A stretch of 64,000 bases of DNA from Nocardioides sp. T2.26MG-1 (GCF_950101795.1 NZ_CATNLZ010000001.1:929133-993132); one strand, 5' to 3'; shown: positions 8,159 through 17,015, counted from the first letter of the stretch. Notes: a model not told the origin generated them from the letters alone. Numbers and translations are program-made.

Positions 8159-8695
8159 TCACGTCGCAGCGGTCTGGTCCACCTCCGGCTGGGCCCAGGG
8201 GCGCGAGGAGTAGCGGAAGAACAGCACGATCACCAGCAGCAGCACAAGAGAGGCGCCGACGACCATCACCACGAGCAGCGAGTCGGCCCCGGCGCCCAGC
8301 ACCACCGGGGGCAGTACGGCGGCCACGCCGGTGAGCACCGCCGCCGTGTGCAGCCAGCGGGCGCGGGGCGGCTCGGCGGCCGCGGCCCGGGAGAGCGCGA
8401 GGCAGAGGAGGCCGACGAACGCGAGCTGCGGGAGGTTGGCCGCCCAGAGCAGCGACTCGTCGGTGTCCTCCAGCGCGTCGCGGACCTCGGGGAACCACAG
8501 CGCGACGCTCATGACGAGGGCGACGACCCCGAGGGTGCGCAGCGCCGACCGGCGCTCGAGCGCCGCTGGCAGCCCGCCGAGGCCGTGGAGCACCAGGACC
8601 CACCCGACCGGGTCGGCGAGGACGTCGTACTGGCCCACCCTGGCGAGGGCCGCGATGATCAGCAGCCCCATCGCGATCGACTGGAGCGGCTTCAC
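8159..8695 (-). CDS. Multi-pass membrane protein, unknown function
   Basis: This 178-residue protein has about five hydrophobic segments (near residues 5-20, 55-70, 88-103, 115-135 and 143-165) and a short cytosolic C-terminus. The GTG start at 8695 overlaps the MATE exporter stop as GTGA, so it is translated from the same mRNA. No domain family was recognised. A helper role for the exporter or an unrelated membrane function are both possible. Confidence 0.65.
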   Translation of the reverse strand: MKPLQSIAMGLLIIAALARVGQYDVLADPVGWVLVLHGLGGLPAALERRSALRTLGVVALVMSVALWFPEVRDALEDTDESLLWAANLPQLAFVGLLCLALSRAAAAEPPRARWLHTAAVLTGVAAVLPPVVLGAGADSLLVVMVVGASLVLLLVIVLFFRYSSRPWAQPEVDQTAAT

Positions 8696-10041
8696 GGCGC
8701 CACCCTACGGCCGGTCACCAGCCCGGTGACCAGCCACGTGTCGCCCCGCGCGCGGTGCAGGAGCACGACCAGCCGCGCGCCCATGAACACGGCCGTGAAG
8801 GCGACCCAGAGGACGGCCAGCCCGGCCGACACGACCGCGCACAGCAGGGCGACGGGCGCGTACGCGAGCAGGGTGACCAGTCCGGCCCGAGCGAGGTAGC
8901 GGCCGTCGCCGGCCCCGATGAGCACGCCGTCGAGCACGAAGACCACGCCCGCGACGGGCTGCCCCACGGCGGCGATCAGCAGCACCGGCACCAGCAGGTC
9001 GCGGACGTCGCGGTCGCCGGTGAACAGCGCGCCGAGGAACGGGCTGCCGGCCGCGAGCAGGAGCCCGGTGACCACCCCGCTGAGGGCGCCCCAGCGGATC
9101 ATCCGGGTCGTGGTCTCGCGGACCGCGACGACGTCGCCGGCGCCGAGCGCCCGGCCGGTGAGCGCCTGCGCGGCGATCGCGATCGCGTCGAGGGCGAAGG
9201 CCAGGAACCCCCACAGGGTCAGCGCGAGCTGGTGGGTCGCCAGGTCGACCTCCTGCTCGCGCGGCCCGGTCGCGCCCAGGGTCACGGCGTACGTCGTGAG
9301 CAGGAACCCGGCCCGCAGGGTGAGCGTGCGGATCACCAGCGGCACGCCGGCGCGGCCCGCGGACCGGATGCCGGGCAGGTCGGGTCGCAGCGAGGCGCCC
9401 TGCGCCCGGGCCGCCCGCGCGACCACGACGAGGAGCGCGGCGGCGCTCGCGACCTGGGCGAGCACCGAGCCGAGGGCGGAGCCCGCGAGGCCGAGGCCGG
9501 CGGGGTAGACGAGCAGCAGGTTGAGCGCCACGTTGAGCGCGTTGCCGCCGACGGCGACGACCAGCGGGGAGCGGGTGTCCTGGAGGCCGCGGAGCACGCC
9601 CGTGGCGGCGAGCATGAGCAGCAGCGGCGTGGTGCCGAGGAACGCGATCCGCAGGTACGTCGCCGCCGGGTCGGTGACCTCCGCCGAGGCGCCGAAGACA
9701 TGGACGAGCGGGCCGGTGAGCAGCACCCCGAGCACGGTGACGACCAGGCCGATGCCGACGGCGAGCCACAGGCCGTCGACCCCCTGGGTGAGCGCCCCCC
9801 GCAGGTCGCCGGCGCCGAGGTGCCGGGCGACCCCCGCGGTGGTGCCGTAGGCGAGGAAGATGCACAGCCCGACCACCGTCTGGAGCACCACCGCCGCGAT
9901 CCCCAGACCGGCCAGCGGGGCGGTGCCGAGGTGGCCGACGATCGCGGCGTCCGCGAGCAGGAACAGCGGCTCGGCGACCAGGGCGAGGAAGGCGGGGACG
10001 GCGAGCCGGAGGATCTCGCGGTCCCGGGCGTCGGTCACCAC
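8692..10041 (-). CDS. MATE family efflux transporter (DinF-like)
   Basis: This 449-residue protein has about 12 hydrophobic segments in two similar halves, the layout of MATE exporters that swap drugs or metabolites for Na+ or H+. The N-terminus (REILRLAVPAFLALVAEPLF) and the following DAAIVGHLGTAPLAGLGIA are characteristic of the DinF subgroup. The start is GTG at 10041. It is the first gene of a two-gene unit with the small membrane protein. Immediately upstream is the DnaA-box-like region of dnaB. Confidence 0.92.
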   Translation of the reverse strand: MVTDARDREILRLAVPAFLALVAEPLFLLADAAIVGHLGTAPLAGLGIAAVVLQTVVGLCIFLAYGTTAGVARHLGAGDLRGALTQGVDGLWLAVGIGLVVTVLGVLLTGPLVHVFGASAEVTDPAATYLRIAFLGTTPLLLMLAATGVLRGLQDTRSPLVVAVGGNALNVALNLLLVYPAGLGLAGSALGSVLAQVASAAALLVVVARAARAQGASLRPDLPGIRSAGRAGVPLVIRTLTLRAGFLLTTYAVTLGATGPREQEVDLATHQLALTLWGFLAFALDAIAIAAQALTGRALGAGDVVAVRETTTRMIRWGALSGVVTGLLLAAGSPFLGALFTGDRDVRDLLVPVLLIAAVGQPVAGVVFVLDGVLIGAGDGRYLARAGLVTLLAYAPVALLCAVVSAGLAVLWVAFTAVFMGARLVVLLHRARGDTWLVTGLVTGRRVAP

Positions 10042-10104
10042 GACGATCCTGGCGGCCTAGTCACTGTAAGGACCATTCGGCGCGTTGACTCCCAACCGGA
10101 CTAG

Positions 10105-10384
10105 TTATCAACACCTGTGGATGACCTCTGGAAAACCTGCCTCCAGCGCTATGTCGACAAAGCGCTCGGGTGGCCGGCGGGTGACCATCCCGTGAACGAC
10201 ATTCGCGTCGAAGTATTTTCCCATGCACACCTGTGGGTAACTGTTTGCGCAGGTCAGCGGCGTGTGAGGCGGTTTCGGCCGGGTGCTGTCCACAGGCCGC
10301 TCCCCAAGCTGTGCACACCTCACCGCGTGTCGTCCACGGGCCGGCCCCAGGTTATCCCCAGGGCGGCCCGGGGGGTGTGGATAG
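10105..10384. promoter_or_regulatory. Cluster of DnaA-box-like 9-mers upstream of dnaB
   Basis: Seven sites close to TTATCCACA occur in 280 bp: TTATCAACA (10105), TGTGGATGA (10116), TGTGGGTAA (10232), CTGTCCACA (10286), TCGTCCACG (10330), TTATCCCCA (10352) and TGTGGATAG (10376), on both strands. TTGTCCACA/TTATCCACA are the actinobacterial DnaA boxes. The region is AT-richer than its surroundings and spans the 522-bp gap between the MATE gene and dnaB. It may regulate dnaB or titrate DnaA; dnaA and dnaN are not here, so it is not shown to be oriC. The dnaB-proximal part (10385-10563) shows no further structure I can assign. Confidence 0.55.
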
Positions 10385-10563
10385 GCCACTGTCGCGGAGG
10401 GGCCCCGGGCGCGTACGGTCCCGAGGGTCATCGGGGGACCACACCGCCCACCAGCGGGCTTCGGAGGCCGGCCGCCGCGCCGATGTCGGTGGTCGCTCGT
10501 AGCGTCAGTGTCGACATCAGGGTCGTCAGTAGGGGTCGATCGGGTGCGATCAGGAGGGACACG

Positions 10564-13038
10564 TTGAGCGTCACCGAGCAGGGCCCGCGAGGGCTGCCGG
10601 AGCTGCCGATCGACGACTGGGGCGACGGCCCCGCGGCGTACGCCCCGGGCGAGCGGCCCACGTCGCCGGGCGACCGCACGCCGCCGCAGGACATGGCGGC
10701 CGAGCAGTCCGTCCTGGGCGCGATGCTGATCTCCAAGGACGCGATCGCCGACGTCACCGAGACGCTGCGCGGCGTCGACTTCTACCGGCCCTCCCACGAG
10801 ACGATCCACGACGCGATCATCGACCTCTACGGCCGGGGCGAGCCCGTCGACATGGTGACGGTCGCGGCCGAGCTCCAGCGCCGCGGCGAGCTCCAGCGCA
10901 TCGGGGGCGCGCCGTACCTCCACACGCTCTCGGCCAACGTGCCGATCGCCGCCAACGCCGGCTACTACGCCGAGATCGTGCGGGAGAAGGCGATCCTGCG
11001 CCGCCTCGTCGACGCCGGCACCAAGATCGTCCAGATCGGCTACGCCGGCGAGGGCCAGGTCGACGACATCGTCGACACCGCTCAGGCGGAGGTCTACAAG
11101 ATCACCGACCGCCGCTCGGCGGAGGACTACGCCCCGCTGAGCGACATCATGGACGGCGTCCTCGACGAGATCGAGGCGATCGGCAACCGCGAGGCGGGTC
11201 TGTACGGCGTGCCCACCGGCTTCGCCGACCTCGACGACCTCACCAATGGTCTGCACTCCGGCCAGATGATCATCGTCGCGGCGCGTCCCGCCATGGGGAA
11301 GGCGCTTGCTCTCGACACTCCGCTCCCGACACCCGCCGGGTGGACCACGATGGGCGAGGTCCAGGTCGGCGATCAGCTGTACGACGCCCGGGGTCGGCCG
11401 ACCACGGTGGTCGCCGTGACCGACGTCATGGACGGGCGACCCTGCTACGAGGTGATGTTCTCCGACGGCTCCCGCATCGTCGCCGATGGGGAGCACCAGT
11501 GGCTCACCGAGACGCGGGCGGCGCGCAAGTCGAAGTGGGCCGCTGACCGCAACTACAACCGGGCCTGCAACCAACACGTCTTCGCCGCGGTGGTAACCAC
11601 GGAGCAGATCGCGGAGACACTCCGGGTCGGAGCAGACCAGCGTGCCAACCACGCCGTGCTGACGGCAGCCGCGCTGGTGGGGGATGACGCGGACCTGCCG
11701 GTTCCGCCGTACGCCCTGGGTGCCTGGCTGGGCGACGGGCACAGTGCGTCGGCTCGGATCACGTGCGAGACCCCAGAGATCCCGATGTATCTCGAGGGGT
11801 CGGGCCTGCGTGTCGATCACCACGGCGCGATGCTCTACAGCCTCAAGCTGCCCGACGGCGACGCACGTGGGAGCCTCCAGGCCGTGCTCCGCACGATGGG
11901 AGTCCTGAACAACAAGCACATCCCGGTCGAGTACCTGCGCGCATCAGAATCGCAGCGTCGCGACCTGCTCGCTGGCCTGATGGACACCGACGGCACGGTC
12001 GTCAAGGGCGTCGGATCATGCCAGTTCGCCGTCACCAGCAAGCGCTTGGCCGACGACGTGCACGAGCTGGTCGTGAGTCTCGGCTACAAGTGCGGGCGCA
12101 CGACGCGGCAGGTTCAAGGGCGGACACCGGAGACCTCGACCTGCTACATCCTCAACTTCTCCACCGTCGACGATGTCTTCCGACTCGAGCGTAAGCACCT
12201 GCTGCACAAGCTGGAGCGACCGGCGACCACGGCGAGGATCGGACGGCGTTACGTAACGGACGTTCGCCGGATCGAGAGCGTCCCCGTTCGCTGCGTCCAG
12301 GTCGACAACGCCGAGCACCTCTATCTCGCCGGCAAGTCGATGATCCCAACGCACAACTCGACCCTGGCGCTCGACCTGTGCCGTGCGGCCTCGATCCACA
12401 ACAACCTCACCAGCGTGTTCTTCAGCCTGGAGATGACGCGCTCCGAGATCACCATGCGCCTGCTCTCGGCCGAGGCGAAGGTGCCGCTCAACCACATCCG
12501 CAACGGCAACATGAACGACGACGACTGGGCCAAGCTCGCCCGCAAGATGGGCGAGGTCTCCTCGGCGCCGATGTTCATCGACGACTCGCCGAACATGACG
12601 ATGATGGAGATCCGGGCCAAGGCCCGCCGGCTCAAGCAGCGCCACGACCTGCGCCTGATCGTCATCGACTACATGCAGCTGATGACCTCGGGCAAGAAGG
12701 TCGAGTCCCGCCAGCTGGAGGTCTCGGAGTTCTCCCGCCAGATCAAGCTGCTCGCCAAGGAGCTCAGCGTCCCGATCATCGCGCTCTCCCAGCTCAACCG
12801 TGGCCCCGAGCAGCGCGGCGATAAGAGACCTATGATGAGTGACTTACGCGAGTCTGGCAGCCTCGAACAGGACGCCGACATGGTGATCCTCCTGCACCGC
12901 GACGACGTCTACGAGAAGGAGTCGACCCGCCCCGGCGAGGCCGACCTGATCGTCGCCAAGCACCGCAACGGCCCCACCCGCGACATCACCGTCGCCTTCC
13001 AGGGCCACTACTCCCGCTTCGTCGACATGGCGCATTGA
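10564..13038 (+). CDS. dnaB: Replicative DNA helicase DnaB, intein-containing precursor
   Basis: The 824-residue precursor consists of DnaB exteins (472 residues in total) around a 352-residue intein. The start is TTG at 10564, 6-7 nt after AGGAGGG; upstream in-frame codons run through the DnaA-box region and are rejected. The N-terminal domain is at about 45-145. The P-loop ARPAMGK/STLALDL is split by the intein between Lys and Ser, so splicing is needed to rebuild the ATP site. Later motifs include IVIDYMQLM (Walker B), LSQLNRG and DLRESGSLEQDAD. A 51-nt patch of unusual codons (12820-12870) covers this last motif. DnaB unwinds DNA at the replication fork. Confidence 0.96.
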   Translation: MSVTEQGPRGLPELPIDDWGDGPAAYAPGERPTSPGDRTPPQDMAAEQSVLGAMLISKDAIADVTETLRGVDFYRPSHETIHDAIIDLYGRGEPVDMVTVAAELQRRGELQRIGGAPYLHTLSANVPIAANAGYYAEIVREKAILRRLVDAGTKIVQIGYAGEGQVDDIVDTAQAEVYKITDRRSAEDYAPLSDIMDGVLDEIEAIGNREAGLYGVPTGFADLDDLTNGLHSGQMIIVAARPAMGKALALDTPLPTPAGWTTMGEVQVGDQLYDARGRPTTVVAVTDVMDGRPCYEVMFSDGSRIVADGEHQWLTETRAARKSKWAADRNYNRACNQHVFAAVVTTEQIAETLRVGADQRANHAVLTAAALVGDDADLPVPPYALGAWLGDGHSASARITCETPEIPMYLEGSGLRVDHHGAMLYSLKLPDGDARGSLQAVLRTMGVLNNKHIPVEYLRASESQRRDLLAGLMDTDGTVVKGVGSCQFAVTSKRLADDVHELVVSLGYKCGRTTRQVQGRTPETSTCYILNFSTVDDVFRLERKHLLHKLERPATTARIGRRYVTDVRRIESVPVRCVQVDNAEHLYLAGKSMIPTHNSTLALDLCRAASIHNNLTSVFFSLEMTRSEITMRLLSAEAKVPLNHIRNGNMNDDDWAKLARKMGEVSSAPMFIDDSPNMTMMEIRAKARRLKQRHDLRLIVIDYMQLMTSGKKVESRQLEVSEFSRQIKLLAKELSVPIIALSQLNRGPEQRGDKRPMMSDLRESGSLEQDADMVILLHRDDVYEKESTRPGEADLIVAKHRNGPTRDITVAFQGHYSRFVDMAH
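11302..12357 (+). other. Class 3-type intein with LAGLIDADG homing endonuclease
   Basis: The intein is 352 residues long and starts with Ala (ALALDTPLPTP), so it lacks the usual Cys/Ser1 nucleophile. It has Trp67 after the block B His (GEHQW), Cys331 in block F (RCVQVD) and Thr350 before the terminal His351-Asn352, followed by Ser+1. This Trp/Cys/Thr set is the published signature of class 3 inteins, in which the block F Cys makes the first branched intermediate. Two LAGLIDADG motifs (LGAWLGDGHSA at 139-149 and LLAGLMDTDG at 222-231) indicate an intact homing endonuclease. Its codon use is a little less GC-rich than the exteins. Confidence 0.93.
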
Positions 13039-13056
13039 CGCCTGCAGTGTCGAGAT

Positions 13057-13110
13057 GCAGCGAACATCGACTTCTCCGACGGGCAAGGTCAACTTGTCTG
13101 GTGATGTCAA
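13057..13110. repeat. Dispersed repeat, copy A
   Basis: This about 54-bp segment aligns by eye with 16606-16658: both run GCRGCGAAC.TCGAC...GACGG.CAAG.TC.AC.TG.CTGG.GA.GTCAA. Each copy lies just downstream of a plus-strand gene end (dnaB here, ung there). It is probably a degenerate intergenic repeat. The rest of 13039-13294 contains short frames only and no gene I can support. Confidence 0.45.
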
Positions 13111-13294
13111 TCCGCGAGGACGGACGTGAGTGACGGTCGGCGTGAGCGGGCGCTCGGGTCGCGGCAGATGAGGATGGCACAAGCGCAGGCATAGGTCCCG
13201 GGCTCGCCGGACTGGCCGCGGTGGCCTCGACGATGGACGAACACGCAGGTTATGGGTGTGTTGGCGAGACGCGGATGAGATCGACGCACCCTCA

Positions 13295-13324
13295 CCCGAT
13301 CACCGGGCGCGGCCGGTGATCGGG
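13295..13324 (-). terminator. 12-bp stem-loop downstream of the ABC-F gene
   Basis: CCCGATCACCGG (13295-13306) pairs perfectly with CCGGTGATCGGG (13313-13324) around a 6-nt loop. It lies 37 nt past the stop of the minus-strand ABC-F gene and could serve both that gene and dnaB transcripts arriving from the other side. Confidence 0.65.
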
Positions 13325-13360
13325 GACGGTGGCCCGGCGTGCTCGGCGACTCCGTGCCAG

Positions 13361-14994
13361 CTACCCGGCCTCCGGGAGTCGCAGCTCGCGTGGACGCAGG
13401 CGCTCGTGGAGGCACGGGTCGTGGGTCACCACGACGAGCGTGCCGGGGTAGTCGTCGAGGGCCTTCTCGAGCTCTTCGACCAGCACGGGTGAGAGGTGGT
13501 TGGTGGGCTCATCGAGAAGCAGGAGGTCGCAGGGACGGGCCACGAGGCGGGCCAGATCGACCCGGCGGCGCTGTCCGACCGAGAGGCTGCTCACCGGGCG
13601 GCGGAGCTCGTCGGCGTGGAGCAACCCGCTGGCGATGAGCTCCTCGGCGAGATCCTCCGGGTGCACCCCCGCCCGTGGGCGTACGCCGCGAGCACGGTGG
13701 TCCCCGCGGGCCAACGTGTCAGCTCCTGGGCCAGGTAGCCGACCTGTCCGGGGGTCCGCACCGTCCCGGCCGTCGGCGCCAGGTGGCCGGCCAGCACCTG
13801 GAGCAGGGTGCTCTTGCCCGCGCCGTTCGGCCCACTGACCAGCACCCTCTCGCCACGGCGCAGGGTCAGGCCGGAGAGCGCGAGGCGGCCGTCGACGACA
13901 AGGCCCTCCACGATCACCGCCACGTCCTGGGGCGGGGCATCGGGGAGGGCGGCGAACCCGGCACTGAGAGAGAGTGGCTCCGGCGTTGCCGGGACGGGAT
14001 TGGCGAGCAGTCGACGGATCTGCTCCTTGGAGCGGCGGATCCGTCGCATCGACCCGTGATCACGGCTCCGGGCCCGGAACGCGCCGTGTCCGAACCCGTC
14101 GAGCTCGTGCTTGCGCGGGATCGCCTCCACCCGGGCGGCGCTGGTCACCACGAGTGCTCGGTGACGCTCGAGGTCGCTCTGCCAGCGCTCGTGCTCGAGC
14201 CGCCAGCGCTCGCGCTCCACAGTCTTGGCGGCGAGGTAGCCGCGGTAGCCCACGCCGTACCGCCGCACCCGCCCACGATCGACCTCGATCACCGTCGAGC
14301 TGAACCGGTCCAGGAAGGACCGGTCGTGGGTGGCAACCACGACGGTGCCGCGGTGGCGGGCGACCCGGTCCTGCAGCCACGCCGAGGCGCTCGTGTCGAG
14401 GTCATTGGTCGGCTCGTCGAGCAGGAGCAACTCGGCAGGTGACGCGAGGGCGACGGCGAGGCCGAGCCGTGCCTGCTGGCCGCCGGACAGGGTGCCGATC
14501 GGGCGACCCCGGTCGAGCCCGCCGAGCCCGAGCACGGTGAGGCCGGCCTCGATCCGCACGTCGGTCGTGTGCCCGTCGCGCGCCTCGTAGGCCTCCGTCA
14601 GCGCGGCGTACCGGCACAGAAGTGCCGCGAGATCGGCCTCGGACGCACCGCCGAGATCCGCTTCGGTGGCGCGCAGACTCGCTTCGAGCGACCGCAGGTC
14701 GGCGAGCAGGTGGTCGACAGCCTCCTGGACGGTCGAGTCGGGTGGGAGGTCCAGGGTCTGACCCACGTGAACCAGACCGCCGGGCACGGTGCCCGACCGC
14801 TGGCCGGCGGTGGGCGTGAGCTGTCCGGCGAGGACGGCGAGGAGCGTCGACTTCCCGGATCCGTTGTCGCCCACCACCCCGATCCGTTCGCCGGGGCGGA
14901 TGGTGAGGTCGATGCGGTCGAGCACGAGGCGCTCGGCGTAGCGCACGGAGGCGCCGGCGAGCGTGATCTGGGTCGGTGAAGAGGCAGGGGTCAT
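13361..14994 (-). pseudogene. ABC-F type ATPase (antibiotic-resistance/ribosome-protection family), frameshifted
   Basis: Two overlapping frames together encode about 545 residues of a double-ATPase ABC-F protein without membrane segments. The first part has GDNGSGKST, LSGGQQARLGLA and LLLLDEPTNDLD, then an Arg/Lys-rich linker and a second P-loop GPNGAGKST. The second part (frame open 13361-13714) has VSSLSVGQRRRVDLARL, a Walker B LLLLDEPTNHLS and the switch His in VVVTHD. The frame change falls at a G5 run near 13676-13680 (plus-strand CCCCC); one extra base would restore a continuous protein. It may therefore be a consensus error. ABC-F proteins bind the ribosome and can relieve antibiotics. 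Confidence 0.8.
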
Positions 14995-15027
14995 CGGAAT
15001 CTCCGATCCCGGCCGCGCACGCGGCCG
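14993..15027 (-). promoter_or_regulatory. Hairpins over the ABC-F start codon and RBS
   Basis: On the minus strand, ATCGGA/TCCGAT (15007-15002 and 14998-14993, loop GAT) encloses the GGAG ribosome site and reaches into the ATG at 14994. A second stem, CGGCCGC/GCGGCCG (15010-15016 and 15021-15027, loop 4), stacks just upstream. Resistance ABC-F genes are often controlled by ribosome-mediated attenuation, so this may be a translational gate. I see no clear leader peptide. The remainder of 15028-15333 holds nothing I can assign. Confidence 0.4.
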
Positions 15028-15333
15028 AACGATGAGGGCGAACGTGGTCGCTCGCGCCGACCCGGAGAGGGCGGGCGCGCTCAGGACCCGCAGCGGCGTA
15101 CGCCGACCGGTGCCGTCAAAGTGGCGGCGTCAGCGGTGGCGAGGGGCGCGCAGCGTCCCGTTCGCGCTCAACAGAGTTCCCATCGCGTCCACCGTAGAGC
15201 GCCGGTACCACGCCGGCCACCGCATTTCCGGCTCCAGCGACCTACAGACGCCCGCCTTGGACCTCAAACCCCATCACTCCACGGGACGCTCCTAGCCCAT
15301 GCGGTCGGTCGGCTGCCCGCGTAGCCTCTCGCC

Positions 15334-16542
15334 ATGAGCGAGGAACGACTGCGCTGCGCCGAGGCGGCTCTTCGGCAGGTGCCCGAGGACTACCGGACGG
15401 TCGATGCAGCCGCAGTCGCCGGTCAGGAGCACGGCCACAGCTTCCACAACGGCATGCACATCGGCTGGGCATGGGGCGAGGACGAGCGTCGCCGGCCCTA
15501 CCTCGACTTCCTCTCGGAGCACCGGCACCCCGGCATGCACGCCGAGCGCTACTTCACCGACGGCAGTACGGAACCGATCCCAACCCCCGCATCGATGCGC
15601 CGAGTGTCGCCGGACCCCGCCGAAGACGCCGAGCTCGAGCGGAGGTTCTTCGAGGACAACCGCGCTGCGTACGCCGACCTGCGTAACCGAGGCCTCCTGC
15701 CCCCCGAAGGGGAGGACGTCGGATCCCACGTCATCGACGAGTACCTACTCAAGGGCGCCTCACCGAACAGTGGGAGCGCGCCTGAGGAGCCCGAACTCGC
15801 ACGCTACGACCGAGGAGAGGACCTCCTCGGCGGCAGCTGGGACAAGGTCCTCCGCACAGAGCTGGTGAAGCCGTACTGGCGCAAGCTGCTCGAGTTCGTA
15901 GCTGGCGAGCGAAACGAGCACCCGGTCTACCCGCCACCATCGCAGACCTTCCGGGCGTTCGAACTGACGTCGTACGACGACGTCAGAGTCGTGATCCTCG
16001 GACAGGATCCGTACCCCAACGAGGGTGAAGCCCACGGGCTCGCCTTCTCGGTGCCCGCCGAAGTCGAGCAGAAGCCGGCGTCGCTGAAGAACATCCACAA
16101 GGTCCTGGAGTCAGACCTCTCCGAGACCTTCGGCAGGACGGTGACCGCGCCCGACCACGGAAGCCTGGAGGCGTGGGCCGAACAGGGGGTCCTCCTCCTG
16201 AACAGCGCGCTGACGGTGCGTGCCGGCACCAAGGAGGATCGCGAGACTCACCGCCGGTGGCGGTGGGAGAAACAGGGGTGGACGACGTTCACCGACGCGG
16301 TCATCCGGGCCATCAACGACAAGTCCGATCACGTCGTCTTCATCCTGTGGGGCAATGACGCCAAGAAGAAGCAGCACCTGATCGACACGAGCCGACACGC
16401 AGTGATCACGTCCTCGCATCCGTCGCCGCTCTCCGTGGGGCTCGGCTTCATGGACAGTCGGCCGTTCTCGGAGACGAACCAGCGGCTGAGCGCCGCACGC
16501 CGAGGGGAGATCGACTGGCTCCGAGCCGGGCGCGAGGGCTGA
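15334..16542 (+). CDS. Uracil-DNA glycosylase (family 1) with ~165-residue N-terminal extension
   Basis: This protein has 402 residues, against about 225 for ordinary Ung. The C-terminal part (about 165-395) has all UDG-1 signatures: GQDPYP (223-228, catalytic Asp225), LLLNSALTV (Asn290), ILWG and HPSPLS (362-367, catalytic His). It removes uracil from DNA. The N-terminal 1-160 is a separate module, with YLDFLSEHRHPGMHAERYF and an Asp/Glu/Arg-rich helical region, which I do not recognise. The coding is continuous, so this is a true fusion. It stands alone in an accessory-looking stretch, so it may be a second, specialised UDG. Confidence 0.9.
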   Translation: MSEERLRCAEAALRQVPEDYRTVDAAAVAGQEHGHSFHNGMHIGWAWGEDERRRPYLDFLSEHRHPGMHAERYFTDGSTEPIPTPASMRRVSPDPAEDAELERRFFEDNRAAYADLRNRGLLPPEGEDVGSHVIDEYLLKGASPNSGSAPEEPELARYDRGEDLLGGSWDKVLRTELVKPYWRKLLEFVAGERNEHPVYPPPSQTFRAFELTSYDDVRVVILGQDPYPNEGEAHGLAFSVPAEVEQKPASLKNIHKVLESDLSETFGRTVTAPDHGSLEAWAEQGVLLLNSALTVRAGTKEDRETHRRWRWEKQGWTTFTDAVIRAINDKSDHVVFILWGNDAKKKQHLIDTSRHAVITSSHPSPLSVGLGFMDSRPFSETNQRLSAARRGEIDWLRAGREG

Positions 16543-16605
16543 TCGAGGCGAGCCCCGCACGTTGACGAGGTCAGGGGCGTTTCGACAAGGTTCGCCGCGG
16601 CAGGT

Positions 16606-16658
16606 GCGGCGAACGTCGACCTTTCGACGGCAAGCTCGACATGGCTGGCGAGGTCAAC
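16606..16658. repeat. Dispersed repeat, copy B
   Basis: This is the partner of the segment at 13057-13110, in the same orientation and again just downstream of a gene. The wider stretch 16576-16660 also contains TTTCGACAAGGTTCG, reminiscent of intergenic repeats in Nocardioides-type genomes. The remaining gap to 17015 (about 360 bp) has only short, compositionally atypical frames and no RNA gene that I can see. Confidence 0.45.
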
Positions 16659-17015
16659 CGGCCATAGGTAGTCGAGCTGACGACGTCGATGAGGGCCGTA
16701 CTACGCCGTGTGGTGTTCACCGCCGGCGACAGCTCCTGTGGGGCCCTGTGTGCTCCCGGCATGCGCGCATCCGTCGCGGCACTGGCCCGAGAGCGGGTGG
16801 CGGGGGGACCGTCTCGTACCTGCATCGTGATCGATTGCCCTGAGCCGCGCCGCAGCCTGCTGCGCAGACCTCGATGCCGCACACAGTGACGACCCGCTGT
16901 CACGGCCGAGAGCCACCGGTGCTGTAGACATTGCGCACGGCGACGAACCGAAGGTCTATGTCGCTGCCTCGACGAATGACGTCTCGCTTCGTGCACGAGG
17001 CGAAGAAACGCGAGC

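Noticed and set aside
10042..10563. Possible chromosomal origin of replication
   Set aside because: DnaA-box-like sites are dense, but dnaA, dnaN and recF are not nearby and no AT-rich unwinding element is visible. It is reported only as a DnaA-box cluster.
13107..13415. Minus-strand frame of 102 codons after dnaB
   Set aside because: Composition is Arg/Pro/Ser-rich, it crosses the terminator hairpin and overlaps the ABC-F end; no domain was recognised.
16689..16889. Plus-strand 66-codon frame in the gap before the WXG100-like gene
   Set aside because: No ribosome site, no recognisable fold and codon positions not biased as in neighbouring genes.
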